Counted from the stretch's first letter, positions 35,501 to 48,260 are shown. The stretch: DNA of 64,000 bases from Nectonema munidae (GCA_030549495.1 JAUIRK010000902.1:127001-191000), one strand, 5' to 3'. The notes: generated by a model from the letters alone, not told the origin. Translations and numbers: made by a program.

Positions 35501-38500
35501 ATACAGAAAATAAATGTTTTTTTGTCGCTTCTTACGACATTAATTCTTGCCATAGTCCTATTCTGTTCCGAGACTATACAGAAAATAAATGTTTTTAGTC
35601 GCCTCTTACGACAGCAGTCTTTCCATAGTCCTATTCTATTTCTAGAATATATAGAAAATAAATGTTTTTAGTCGCATCTTACTAAATGCAGTCTTGCAAT
35701 AGTCCTATTCTGTTCCGAGACTATACCGAAAATAAATGTTTTTAGTCGCCTCTTACGACATGCAGTCTTTCCATAGTCCTATTCTATTTCTAGAATATAT
35801 AGAAAATAAATGTTTTTAGTCGCCTCTTAGACATGCATTCTTGCTATAGTCCTATTTTGTTTCGAGACTATACAGAAAATAAATATTTTTAGTAGCCTCT
35901 TAGACATGCAGTCTTGCCATAGTCCTATTCTGTTCGAGACTATACATAAAATAAATGTTTTTAGTCGCATCTTACTAAATGCAGTCTTGCAATAGTCCTA
36001 TTCTGTTCCGAGACTATACCGAAAATAAATGTTTTTAGTCGCCTCTTACGACATGCAGTCTTTCCATATTCCTATTCTATTTCTAGAATATATAGAAAAT
36101 AAATGTTTTTAGTCGCCTCTTACGACATGCAGTCTTTCCATAGTCCTATTCTATTTCTAGAATATATAGAAAATAAATGTTTTTAGTGCATCTTACGACA
36201 TGCAGTCTTGCCATAGTCCTATTCTGTTCCGAGACTATACAGAAAATAAATGTTTTTAGTCGCCTCTTACGACATGCATTCTTGCTATAGTCCTATTTTG
36301 TTTCGAGACTATACAGAAAATAAATATTTTTAGTAGCCTCTTACGACATGCAGTCTTGCCATAGTCCTATTCTGTTCCGAGACTATACAGAAAATAAATA
36401 TTTTTAGTCGCCTCTTACGACATGCAGTCTTGCAATAGTCCTATTCTGTTCCGAGACTATACCGAAAATAAATGTTTTTAGTCGCCTCTTACAACATGCT
36501 TTCTTGCAATAGTCGTATTCTGTTCCGAGACTATCCTGAAAATAAATGTTTTTAATCGCCTCTTACAACATGCTTTCTTGCCATAGTCCTATTCTGTTCC
36601 GAGACTATAGAGAAAATAAATGTTTTTAGTCGCATCTTACGACATGCAGTCTTGCAATAGTCCTATTCTGTTCCGAGACTATACAGAAAATAAATGTTTT
36701 TAGTCGCCTCTTACGACATGCAGTCTTGAGATAGTCCTATTCTGTTCCGAGACTATACATAAAATAAATGTTTTTAGCGACTCTTACGACATGCAGTCTT
36801 GCAATAGTCCTATTCTGTTCCTAGACTATACAGAAAATAAATGTTTTAGTCGCCTCTTACGATATGCAGTCTTGCCATAGTCCTATTCTGTTCCGAGACT
36901 ATACAGAAAATAAATGTTTTTAGTCGCCTCTTACGACATGCAGTCTTTCCATAGTCCTATTCTATTTCTAGAATATATAGAAAATAAATGTTTTTAGTCG
37001 CATCTTACGACATGCAGTCTTGCCATAGTCCTATTCTGTTCCGAGACTATACAGAAAATAAATATTTTTAGTTGCCTCTTACGACATGCAGTCTTGCAAT
37101 AGTCCTATTCTATTTCGAGAATATACAGAAAATAAATGTTTTTAGTCGCATCTTACGACATGCAGTCTTGCCATTGTCCTATTCTGTTCCGAGACTATAC
37201 AGAAAATAAATATTTTTAGTCGCTTCTTACGAAATGCATTCTTGCCATAGTCCTATTCTGTTCCGAGACTATACAGATAATAAATGTTTTTAGTCGCCTC
37301 TTACGACATGCAATCTTGCCATAGTCCTATTCTATTTCGAGAATATACAGAAAATAAATGTTTTTTTGTCGCTTCTTACGACATTAATTCTTGCCATAGT
37401 CCTATTCTGTTCCGAGACTATACAGAAAATAAATGTTTTTAGTCGCCTCTTACGACATGCAGTCTTGCCACGGTCCTATTCTATTTCGAGAATATACAGA
37501 AAATAAATGTTTTTAGTCGCATCTTACGACATGCAGTCTTGCCATAGTCCTATTCTGTTCCGAGACTATACAGAAAATAAATATTTTTAGTCGCCTCTTA
37601 CGACATGCAGTCTTGCAATAGTCCTATTCTGTTCCGAGACTATACAGAAAATAAATGTTTTTAGTCGCCTCTTACAACATGCTTTCTTGCAATAGTCGTA
37701 TTCTGTTCCGAGACTATACTGAAAATAAATGTTTTTAGTCGCCTCTTACGACATGCAGTCTTGCCATAGTCCTATTCTATTTCGAGAATATACAGAAAAT
37801 AAATATTTTTAGTCGCCTCTTACGACATGTAGTCTTGCAATAGTCCTATTCTGTTTTATGACTATACATAAAATAAAGGTTTTTAGTTGCCTCTTACGAC
37901 ATGCAGTCTTGCAATAATCATATTCTCTTCCGAGACTATACATAAAATAAATGTTTTTAGTCGACTCTTACGACATGCAGTCTTGCCATAGTCCTATTCT
38001 GTTCCGAGACTATACTGAAAATAAATGTTTTTAATCGCCTCTTACAACATGCTTTCTTGCCATAATCCTATTCTGTTCCGAGACTATACAGAAAATAAAT
38101 GTTTTTAGTCGCCTCTTACGACATGCAGTCTTGCCATAGTCCTATTCTGTTCCGAGACTATAGAGAAAATAAATGTTTTTAATCGCCTCTTACAACATGC
38201 TTCCTTGCAATAGTCGTATTCTGTTCCGAGACTATACTGAAAATAAATATTTTTAGTCGCCTCTTACGACATGCAGTCTTGAGATAGTCCTATTCTGTTC
38301 CGAGACTATACATAAAATAAATCTTTTTAGCGACTCTTACGACATGCAGTCTTGCCATAGTCCTATTCTATTTCGAGAATATACAGAAAATAAATGTTTT
38401 TAGTCGCCTCTTATGACATGCAGTCTTGCCATAGTCCTATTCTGTTCCGAGACTATACTGAAAATAAATGTTTTTAATCGCCTCTTACAACATGCTTTCT

Positions 38501-40691
38501 TGCCATAGTCCTATTCTGTTCCGAGACTATACAGAAAATAAATGTTTTTAGTCGCATCTTACGACATGCAGTCTTGCAATAGTCCTATTCTGTTCCGATA
38601 CTATACAGAAAATAAATGTTTTTAGTCGCCTTTTACGACATGCATTCTTGCAATAGTCCTATTCTGTTCCGAGACTATACATAAAATAAATGTTTTTAGT
38701 CGACTCTTACGACATGGAGTCTTGCAATAGTCCTATTCTGTTCCGAGACTATACAGAAAATAAATGTTTTTAGTCGCCTCTTACAACATACTTTCTTGCC
38801 ATAGTCCTATTCTGTTCCGAGACTATACAGAAAATAAATGTTTTTAGTCGCCTCTTACGACATGCAATCTTTCCATAGTCCTATTCTGTTTCGAGACTAT
38901 ACAGAAAATAAATGTTTTTAGTCGCCTCTTACGACATGTAGGCTTGCCATAGTCCTATTCTGTTTCGAGACTATACAGAAAATAAATATTTTTAGTCGCC
39001 TCTTACGACATGCAGTCTTGCAATAGTCCTATTCTGTTCCGAGACTATACAGAAAATAAATGTTTTTAGTCGCCTCTTACGACATGCAGTATTGAGATAG
39101 TCCTATTCTGTTCCGAGACTATACATAAAATAAATGTTTTTAGCGACTCTTACGACATGCAGTCTTTTAATAGTTCTATTCTGTTCCGAGACTATACAGA
39201 AAATAAATGTTTTAGTCGCCTCTTAAGACATGCAGTCTTGCCATAGTCCTATTCTGTTTCGAGACTATACAGAAAATAAATATTTTTAGTCGCCTCTTAC
39301 GACATGCAGTCTTGCAATAGTCCTATTCTGTTCCGAGACTATACAGAAAATAAATGTTTTTAGTCGCCTCTTACGACATGCAGTATTGAGATAGTCCTAT
39401 TCTGTTCCGAGACTATACATAAAATAAATGTTTTTAGCGACTCTTACGACATGCAGTCTTTTAATAGTTCTATTCTGTTCCGAGACTATACAGAAAATAA
39501 ATGTTTTTAGTCGCCTCTTACGACATGCAGTATTGAGATAGTCCTATTCTGTTCCGAGACTATACATAAAATAAATGTTTTTAGCGACTCTTACGACATG
39601 CAGTCTTTTAATAGTTCTATTCTGTTCCGAGACTATACAGAAAATAAATGTTTTAGTCGCCTCTTAAGACATGCAGTCTTGCCATAGTCCTATTCTGTTT
39701 CGAGACTATACAGAAAATAAATATTTTTAGTCGCCTCTTACGACATGCAGTCTTGCAATAGTCCTATTCTGTTCCGAGACTATACATAAAATAAATGTTT
39801 TTAGTCGACTCTTACGACATGCAGTCTTGCAATAATCCTATTCTGTTCCGAGACTATACAGAAAATAAATGTTTTTAGTCGCCTCTTACGACATGCAGTC
39901 TTGCCATAGTCTTATTCTGTTCAGAGACTATACAGAAAATAAATGTTTTTAGTCGCCTCTTACGACATGCAGTCTTGCCATAGTCCTATTCTATTTCGAG
40001 AATATACAGAAAATAAATGTTTTTAGTCGCATCTTACGATATGCAGTCTTGCAATAGTCCTATTCTGTTCCGAGACTATACAGAAAATAAATATTTTTAG
40101 TTGCCTCTTACGACATGCAGTCTTGCAATAGTCCTATTCTATTTCGAGAATATACAGAAAATAAATGTTTTTAGTCGCATCTTACGACATGCAGTCTTGC
40201 CATAGTCCTATTCTGTTCCGAGACTCTACAGAAATAAATGTTTTTAGTCGCCTCTTACGACCTGCAGTCTTGCCATAGTCCTATTCTGTTTCGAGAATAT
40301 ACAGAAAATAAATGTTTTTAGTCGCATCTTACGACATGCAGTCTTGCAATAGTCCTATTCTGTTCCGAGACTATAAAGAAAATAAATGTTTTTAGTCGCC
40401 TCTTACAACATGCTTTCTGGCCATAGTCCTATTCTGTTCCGAGACTATACAGAAAATAAATGTTTTTAGTCGCCTATTACGACATGCAGTCTTGCCATAG
40501 TCCTATTCTGTTTCGAGACTATACAGAAAATAAATGTTTTTAGTCGCCTCTTACGACATGCAGTCTTGCCATAGTCCTATTCTGTTCCGAGACTCTTCAG
40601 AAATAAATGTTTTTAGTCGCCTCTTACGACCTGCAGTCTTGCCATAGTCCTATTCTGTTCCGAAACTATACAGAAAATAAATGTTTTTAGT
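29545..40691. repeat. 74-bp satellite array, about 150 monomers
   Basis: Head-to-tail monomers, for example AGTCGCCTCTTACGACATGC then AGTCTTGCCATAGTCCTATT, CTGTTCCGAGACTATACAG and AAAATAAATGTTTTT. Three main variants differ in the central part: CTGTTCCGAGACTATACAG, CTATTTCGAGAATATACAG and CTATTTCTAGAATATATAG. The monomer holds two possible stems: GTCG with CGAC around a 7-base loop, and ATAGTC with GACTAT around a 14-base loop (minus strand). There is no coding potential; most monomers contain stops in every frame. Confidence 0.98.
31905..37435. repeat. Higher-order repeat of about 1.85 kb, three copies
   Basis: Rare monomer variants recur in the same order. GTTTTTTTGTCGCTTCTTAC is at 33668, 35516 and 37360 (spacing 1848 and 1844). 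TCTTACGATATGCAGTC recurs near 33165, 35014 and 36858. TTTTTAGCGACTC recurs near 33080, 34927 and 36773. The spacing equals 25 monomers of 74 bp less a few small deletions. An earlier relative of the block lies near 30.5-31.9 kb with a 26-monomer offset. Confidence 0.9.
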
Positions 40692-40695
40692 TATT

Positions 40696-43138
40696 ATATA
40701 TACATAAACAATTCAACCAATCATATAGTTTTTATGAAATAAAACTGCAATTTCAAAATTAAGTGTTTTTGACTTTTAGTTAGAATTTTTGAAATGTGGC
40801 TTTCAATAAGTATGTGAAATATTTGAAAATTTTTATTTTAAGTATATTTTTTAGCATTTTACGATTTACAAATTTAAATATATAAAGAGGTCTGGCAAGT
40901 TGTTTCCCCGGAGGTCTTGCCAGACCTCCAATATATATAATAGTGAATGATGGATAGACTCATATCCCTTTGCCTTTTCTTCTATAAATTTTAAATGTTT
41001 TAATTGCTCATTGTTTGACAATACCAAATTGAAAAGTCCCAATTTTGGAAGTTTTCCTTTATTTTCTTCCTATAAATTTTTTGTTCGTGACATCCGAGGT
41101 ATTACTGAAAGGACAAATGGCAAAAGAAAAAGATTGACAATTAAATTTTATACTGACTAATTTACTTTCTTATACATACTTACATTATTTATTAATAAAT
41201 TTCTTCTTCTTCTAAAAAAATTAAAAAAATATAAGAATGTTATGGTCGGATAAAGTTGTAGTAAAAATGAATGATTTATAAACATTTATGTTTGATCGTA
41301 TGAAAATGTTGTCTAATCATGTTTCAGATGCAGGACGAGTTATACCTGCAAATGCTTCCTTTGAGTAGCTGAAGTCAGAAATAAATCTAATGTTGTTATC
41401 TTTTTTAGGAATAACAAAGATATGTAATGTTATAAGTGGCTTTGCCACTACTTTGATTACTTGTGCCTTTAACCGTTTTGGAATAACTTCATACTTTATT
41501 AACTTTTTTAATCTTTTGGTAATGTTACGAATTTTGAGAAACTGCAAAATTTTTTACACGTGATCAGAAGAGGCCTGTACCCATGTTTTAATATCTTTAT
41601 GCACTTCTTTTCTTTGTGGCAAAGCTGATTGGTGATTCTTGTCCCCATTCTTTATCAGAGTCAACCTCTGATTCAATGCCTATTTGTAGGGTTCGCAGCC
41701 TCTCTTTCTTCCTCCGTGGGAGTTTCGAGTGGAGGGTCGTGACTGTGGATCTCTTTGAAGATACCTCTCCAGACTTCAGGTTTGAAGTCTTTCTTTCCAT
41801 CCAAGTACTCCATTTTTGCTACTAACCTTACTCAAATTTCACTGGTCAAATTTCTTTTCTTGATCTTATCCACCATCATCTGACGAGTTAGTACATCTTC
41901 TATTTCTTCTTCTAAGATTGTTGCAAAGTTTTTCCCAAAAGTTTCTATCTAGATGTTCTTTAAAGTGTCCATTTCTGTCTAGCGGCTTTCGACAACGATT
42001 TCTGTGTCTTTTTCTAGGCATTCTTTTATGTCTTCAATAGTAGGCCATTGTTCTTCGTTGCCTAGTATGCTTTCAATGTTGTCTACGGTCAGCCAGACAA
42101 AATTTTTCAGGTATTGTGCTTCTTTTAGAAACTTTTCTTTTGCTTCATTCTCCTCGATGTTGGGGCTCAAGTCCAGCAATTTGATGATTTTGTTGAAGTT
42201 TTAAACTTTCCTAAATCTACAACTTCGCTACTCATTTCTTTTGCTTCGCCACTGTTGTCTTTTTGTTGGCGATGAAGCGAAAATTAGATGGAAAAAGTCT
42301 TTCAGTCAAAGGTATGTACAAACTTTGCATTTCGGTGTTTTCCATTTATCTTGCTGCTGTATCCCAGCTACTTTGCGTCGCTAAGCACGCAGTTGTAGTC
42401 AGAATGTTTATGTTGGATCTTCATCAAACAGTTTTCCTACATTATTCTTTAATAAATTGAATAATTCTACCATTACAGAGTGTTTAGAATTACTTTGGTG
42501 AGTAGAAATTGTGTTCGTGAACGCATATATTCTTCTTTCAGCAAGAGACGCTGGAGTTGTAGCTGACAACAATTCGGGGTGAGCTAGATCACGAATTCAT
42601 CGGTGGGAGATCTTACTTGCGAAAATTGAGCGTTAAGATCATCCGTGAGTACATTAGCGCTACGTTTATGTAGAATTAATGGAATAAAATGATTGGATGT
42701 TTTTTGTGAAGTGTCTTTATATCTTTTTGAGTCTCGGCTAAGCACCCTCTGATTTCCTCAACCGCCTGAGCAAGGAGTGTTAATGACCCCGGAGCTGAAT
42801 CTGGGTCCGCTTGGGGGTTGCCAGATGCCATAGTGGTGAGTAGTGCGAGAATAAATCTGTCAAGGATTGATTGTTGCCGGAAAAGGAAGTAAAGTGAATT
42901 TACCGTCGTAGGCCGAGACTTATATAGTCTAAGGTAAGGTGTTGAATGTGTATTACATAAACATTTCATTCAACCAATCGTTTTCATGAAATAAAACCGC
43001 CCTTTTAAAGTTAAGTGTTTTGAACTTTTGTGTAGAATTTTTGAAATGGTGCTTTCAATATGTTTGCAAAATATTTTTTGGAAATTTTTATTTCAGGTAT
43101 GTTTTTTTTAGCATTTTACGATTTTTATATTTAAATAT
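40696..43138 (-). mobile_element. Broken LTR-type retroelement, Ty3/gypsy-like
   Basis: A fossil. Related direct repeats of about 185 bp lie at 40696-40882 and 42948-43138 and are taken as LTR-like ends. Between them the minus strand holds a short reverse-transcriptase-like remnant (about 41317-41547) resembling the N-terminal RT block of Ty3/gypsy elements, and a possible start of a structural protein near 42680-42830. The inner region is far too short for a full element. The two ends differ at many positions, so it is old. It is clearly broken, with several breaks. Confidence 0.5.
40887..40928. repeat. Perfect 13-bp hairpin
   Basis: GAGGTCTGGCAAG (40887-40899) pairs with CTTGCCAGACCTC (40916-40928) around a 16-base loop. 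It is GC-rich in an AT-rich setting and sits just inside the left LTR-like repeat. Confidence 0.9.
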
Positions 43139-44944
43139 CTTTCAAAACCTCAAGAGTTGGACATGGGAGACAACAGCTTAAAATTTTTAGATATTATCTT
43201 CTCAAACGTAAAAAGGATGAAGATATGCGACATAAAATTAGCTCCGTGTATGATATGATATAAAAACAAAACGGGGAAACAACGGTGTAAAAATCATTGC
43301 ATTTTTGAAAGGAAATGGGATTAATCAATTTTTGATAATCTCTATCTTATAATACTATTAAAATGAATTAGTAGAGTGTTAAAAGTAACTTCATTAAGCC
43401 TAAATATAAAAATATTTACATTAATTTCAAATGTAAATATTTATTTTTTTCATATCTTAGTTTTAGAAGGGTCAAGTTATCACATAAATTTGCCTAAAAG
43501 TAAATTATCTCAAATATTGTTTTCTAACTTATAAATGTATTTTCATACATTAATACTTTAATTTTGTTGTCCCCAGCATCAGTTACTTACAATTAATACA
43601 CTGTTAAGTATATTTGAATAAAGCTCTATTTATTTTAACTAAATTTCCGGCATAATCGTATAATTTATAAGATATTCATATCTCATATCTGATTGTATTA
43701 AGTTTGACATAAATAAGCACATTACACACACAGACATTTACAGCCTCATAACTCCATTTTTTTTTGATAAAGTTTGCGCATAATGTTTTATGCATCATGG
43801 CAACAAGTGCTGCACAGCGAGAGTAATTCAGTCTTGCCAACCATCTTATTTCTGCAAGATCAGCTTTAAAAAGCCAAACGTCAATCATATTCTATTTTTA
43901 AACAGCGTTATAAATAATAAATTTTGTTTCAAATTTGACATCATAAAAATTCAATATATAAAAACCGTAGCTGTTTGTTAATTTATGCGGTTGCTGGTAA
44001 ATATAAAATTGTAGGTTTGGTGCGGGTATTTTTATTTTTTATTGTTGGTGCGTGACAAGTGCAAAATAATGGAATGCGGAGCGGAGCGGATGTGGATAAT
44101 TTTTTACAATCCGCGTAGGGCTCGAATTTAAACGCAATCATTTTATACGCCATACATATGAAACTAGTCAATAATAGTTAAGGCCTGGTTAGGTATATCT
44201 GGCTCACGTACCCGAAGGCCTTGCGTTTGAAATCAGCTTTAACACATACCCATAGTCGATACAAAAGACGCAAAAACTAAAGAGTATTACCATTGCACTT
44301 CTAAATGATATTAAAGAAATTTTTCATAGTATAAACTTCATTCAGAATTAAGCTTTTCGATTTTTACAAAATTTTATAAAATAAAAACTTCGATGTACAT
44401 TTGCAATAGTAAACTGTTTAGTTTTCTTTCTTTTTTTTGTTAAAACGATTTATGTGCATGTCATAGCCCACTGTTTCATAAATGCAACACATTTTTAACT
44501 ATAGTTGTTAAACCTTAACATTTCCTATTAGTCAAAATATTGTATTTCCTTAAAATAAGTACTCTTAGTATTTTATATCTTTATTTTTGTCAGAATTCAA
44601 AGATTAATTTCATAGAAGTTAGAGTTTAATTTATGTAACTTCAAAAACAAAAAAGTTTTAAAAAATATGTTAAATACAAATTTAATATTTTTTTCCAATT
44701 TTCTAAGTTTATTTTAATTTTACAAAACTTTTTTGAATAAATCTTTATAATTTTATTCTTCTCTTAAGTTATTTTACTTTAGAAGTGGTGTTTATTTTTA
44801 CAACGCTGCTAAAATAAGGCGACAATTTTTTTCTATTGACGGTAAAGGGTTCACTCATCACAGTAACAATTCAAAATTTTCTTAATTTTTTTCTATTAGT
44901 AACTTTGAACTGATTTCGTTACTTCGAAATGTTTTACTTATGCT
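43139..44944. other. Spacer; includes an inverted dispersed repeat
   Basis: No gene recognised. 43139-43235 is homologous, in inverted orientation, to 48075-48180 (shared TCAAAACCTCAAGAG, GGGAGA and GACAAC words). A GC-rich stretch with repeated GCGGA near 44070-44090 may be a MITE remnant. Confidence 0.5.
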
Positions 44945-45215
44945 TTTTCACCTTTTTAGGTTTCGGCACCCCTTACGTGAAAAAAATGATCCCGCACCCC
45001 CAGCACAAAATAGAAAATAAACTTTTTTTATAAAACAAAGAAACAATTATTTAAAGCTTAAAGTTAATGAGACATATGGCCGGTTTATTTCAATTATATT
45101 TATGATTCGAGGGTCTTTTTAGCTAAGTGCAAGACGCATGCCATGTTGCGTATCTAGACAATTTTTCGCTTTATTTTTAATCTTAAGAAGATTAAAGTTA
45201 TGGCTTCGTAGCTAT
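44945..45215 (-). pseudogene. hAT (ZBED5-like) C-terminal end and terminus
   Basis: The minus strand reads KNCLDTQHGMRLALS, a stop, then KDPRIINIIEINRPYVSL. This matches the usual C-terminus of ZBED5/FAM200-like hAT proteins (RLDVQHDMRxALSxxxPRI). Downstream on the minus strand, GGGGGTGCGGGATCATTTTT and AAGGGGTGCCGAAACC (44945-44992) resemble hAT subterminal and terminal sequence. Only the last part of the element remains. Confidence 0.6.
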
Positions 45216-45488
45216 CATAACCTGCTGTATGTTTCTAACCCTTTATTGATTTCTAGCTATTGACAATGGATAATCTAAATTAGACAATGTGGCGTATAAT
45301 CGATATATAGTGTTTAAGAACGAGGAAGCCTTTTATAATTTAGTTTCATAAAATATTTTGTCAATGTGGAAAGTGTCTACATTGAGTCTTAAAACAGGAG
45401 TATTATTGAAATGTTTTATTTTAACTTAAGAATTTCTAATGACTTTAAAATAGCAGTATTATTGAAATGTTTTATTTTAACTTTTTTT

Positions 45489-45670
45489 GAAGAAGAAGAA
45501 GAGGAAGATTTATTTTGCAAAAAAAATATAATAAAGGAAAATATTCTATATATAATAAAAGATTATTTATAACAATAAAAAATAAATAAGATTTATAGCC
45601 AGATGTATTATTATTATTATTTATTTTTTTTGCCGGGTATTCAAAAGGCCAGAAAACCGCTTTTATGAAA
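45489..45670 (-). repeat. LINE 3' tail
   Basis: On the minus strand AAAAGCGGTTTTCTGGCC is followed by AT-rich sequence and ends AAATAAATCTTCCTCTTC with TTC repeats. Similar tails occur at 52280 (AAAGCGGCTCCTGGCC) and in the LINE at 18830. No coding part is attached. Confidence 0.55.
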
Positions 45671-46084
45671 TAACCCTATAGGTAATTAATTGAAATAAAA
45701 TATATTAGTAACGTAAAATAAATAAAACATACATCTAAGAACGATTTATATAATATATACATAAGAATATTTAAACAGAGAAGCACAAGTAGAATGTTAG
45801 AATTGTAAAAATATACAAAAAGTATCATAGATATTTCAAGTTATGTATGAAAACAGACGTAGCAATTTCTTATCTGACAATAAGAGTTGTATTGATTTAT
45901 GTATACTTGTTTCATTGTTTATTTGAAAAGACTGATGGTTATAAAAATGTTGGATGTATTGGAAAAAAGAGAGTTCCAACAACGTGGTACTTAATATTTC
46001 ATAGCTTGAATAGCAAATTTATTTTTATAGAAAGGCACTATTTTAAATATTTTTATACAATTTATTTTTATATTAGTATACAAT

Positions 46085-46325
46085 TTATATGTATGAAGAT
46101 ATTTTATGAAACTCTTCTCTGTTATGTTATGATATATATCTCATAACCTGTACCGTTGAACGCAGGTCGGCAACTTGTTTGCCATTCTCAACTTGTATAC
46201 TATGGTGGTTTCTATTCCATAGTTTGCTATGTGCAATGTGCATGTTTTGATATAAATGATGCGTACGAAAAGGTTCAACTTTCTGTTTATATTTTGCTAG
46301 ATGTAAGATTTGATATACCTTATTT
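46085..46325 (+). repeat. Dispersed repeat, copy 1 (inverse at 60745-60950)
   Basis: Shares CTCTTCTCTGTTATGT-like, TCTCATAACCTGTAC, GTTGAACGC and TGCTAGATGTAAGATTTG words with the reverse complement of 60745-60950. The family is unknown. Confidence 0.7.
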
Positions 46326-47333
46326 GGGCTGACGATGTTACAAAAGATATTACTTAAAAGTCCAAATTTATATCTTTTAATACTTTGACTTCATGATGTC
46401 AACTTTAAGGGAAGAACAGGGGGCAATTTTGATAAAAGTTGACAAAGGTTGACATAATAGGGGGAGAGAGGTTGAAAAAGGGTTTAATATAACAAAGGAA
46501 AGTTCAAATTATCTCAATCATCTCCAAAAAAATTATGTTTAATAGAATACCATAAAGAGTCATCTGATACAACATGATACTAGAGAAGGCCATGAAAATA
46601 TAAAACAATTGCAATAGAGAATTCACCAGGTAAGCAAGTCGATTAAGATGCTGGTGAACAACAACCTCCTTATAAAGAGGTGTCTATGTCAGCGCCTTCA
46701 GTTGAATTTCAAGTTGTTTCCCCTAGTCTTGGTAGATGATTGTTATATATATTACACCATTTTGATTTCAAACCTTTGTCATATCTAAAATATTTAGTCA
46801 AACCCAGTGAAAGTTTGAAAGTGAGTTGATAATTTTTTAGAGGTATTTAAATTTCATTTTAATAGGACATTTTTAAGTGGGTAAATTTTGATAGCCTAAA
46901 ATCTAACATTTATGCATATTGTAGTCTGTCAAGCCTTTACTTAAAGGATTTTATCTCTTGCCAGACCATTACTCTTGGCAAATATTCTTATGCATCTGGA
47001 ACTTTGCCAAGATCTCAATACACAGCATATTTTATAAGCATGAGCATTAGAATAAAGAAACTCATCATGCTTACCTTCATCCTCATTACAAATTTAAGAT
47101 TGACATAGAGCAAAATACAAATCCGTCTCTCATTTGCTATAATTTTCTTCACTAAATCTCTATATTCAACTTGTGCACGGATAGTGCAACATTACCTACA
47201 GAGATTTAGCGATGTGTATAATTTTTTTCAGATTTATACTATAACACATTTTAATTAATTCATACGTAAAGCAAACCAAGTAAAAAAATTTCAATTTTGC
47301 ATACCAGAGAAATTTACTCAAAATTTTTTTCAA

Positions 47334-47396
47334 TGTCGAAATCCAATGGCTCGGTTACTAAAGAAACTGCAATAGATATTGAACGACTTACCAAGG
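47334..47396 (+). CDS. Candidate host first exon (low confidence)
   Basis: ATG at 47334 opens MSKSNGSVTKETAIDIERLT plus K, then AAG followed by GTATCA, a fair splice donor. The sequence is less AT-biased than its surroundings and lacks similarity to the elements here. Possible downstream exons in the same phase are at 57289-57330, 59252-59302, 60111-60161 and 60507-60581. I do not recognise the protein. Confidence 0.3.
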
Positions 47397-48260
47397 TATC
47401 AGATCTTTAAGTTTAAACATAAAATATTTCTATGATTCTAATTTTTACACTATAAATGTTTGAATTCGCTTTAACTCTCGAATATTTAAGTTAAGATATG
47501 AGCAATATTACAAGCGGATCAATTTTTAATGTTTTTTTTATAAACTTTTGCACTTGGGTCAAGTATTTATTATTGAATATAATATGATACTCGTCTATAT
47601 TGTATAATACATAATTTGAAAGAGAGAGAAATATATAAAGAGTTAGGTGAAATTTTAACATTTTTATCTGAGTACAACCATTGTTATTTATTTACCAATC
47701 CTTGTTATTATGTATAAATTACATTGCTTCATCTTTTATTTTAATATTATTTTATATTTAAAACATTGAAACAAAATATGAGTATAAAACACATGAAGTA
47801 AAGTTAAAAGATTGTCTGTTTACGTGTGTAAGTGTGTGTGTATGACGAGCGGACCAAACCTACAGTTTAACAACGTTCTCTCGCATTATTTGTGTGCAGG
47901 TTATCCGTAGCGAATTCCCGAGGCTAGTTTCTTGTGACTTTTAATATCGGAGCCCAGAAATCGGCCGATTTTAAATATTTTGAACTGTCATGAAAACAAT
48001 GGTCGCACACGAGGATTTTTACTTTATCTAGTAATAATGTATTAATTAATATTTAATAGATTATTATGAATAAACTTATGACGGGTTGTCGCACGTCTTC
48101 ATTATTTTGAGATTTCATAAGATAATGATAAAGTTATGGGTTGTCATCTCCCATCTTCAACCTCTTGAGGTTTTGGAAGATATGAAAACTTGTGACAGAT
48201 AAGTTTTTCAAAACTCATTAAATGAAATTAATTCTAACTTTATAAACAATATTATTAACT
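47397..48260. other. Spacer with one half of an inverted repeat
   Basis: 48075-48180 is the inverse counterpart of 43139-43235 and contains two related GGGTTGTC...CTTCA...TTGAG blocks in tandem. No gene seen. Confidence 0.5.

Larger units (their letters stand above)
45216..47333. other. Non-coding, with LINE tail and dispersed repeat
   Basis: No convincing gene. It holds a 28-bp exact direct duplication (45400 and 45456), a LINE 3' tail (45489-45670) and one copy of an inverted dispersed repeat (46085-46325). A 99-codon frame at 45847-46146 begins with a hydrophobic stretch, but its end overlaps the repeat. Confidence 0.5.

Noticed and set aside
29545-40691. CRISPR-like array
   Set aside because: Repeats are contiguous 74-bp monomers without unique spacers, in an animal-type genome.
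43990-44110. hAT MITE with GCGGA repeats
   Set aside because: The GC-rich GCGGAGCGGAGCGGA words are suggestive, but I could not define matching ends.
44180-44260. tRNA-derived SINE head (TGGCTCACGTACC with GTTTGAAATC)
   Set aside because: A- and B-box matches are weak and no second copy or tail is visible in the window.
45847-46146. 99-codon frame with a possible signal peptide
   Set aside because: Its 3' part overlaps a dispersed repeat, composition is plain AT-rich, and I recognise no domain.
47899-47943. Alternative exon after a good acceptor (VIRSEFPRLVSCDF then stop)
   Set aside because: Phase fits the exon at 47334, but it ends at once and one acceptor in AT-rich DNA is weak evidence.
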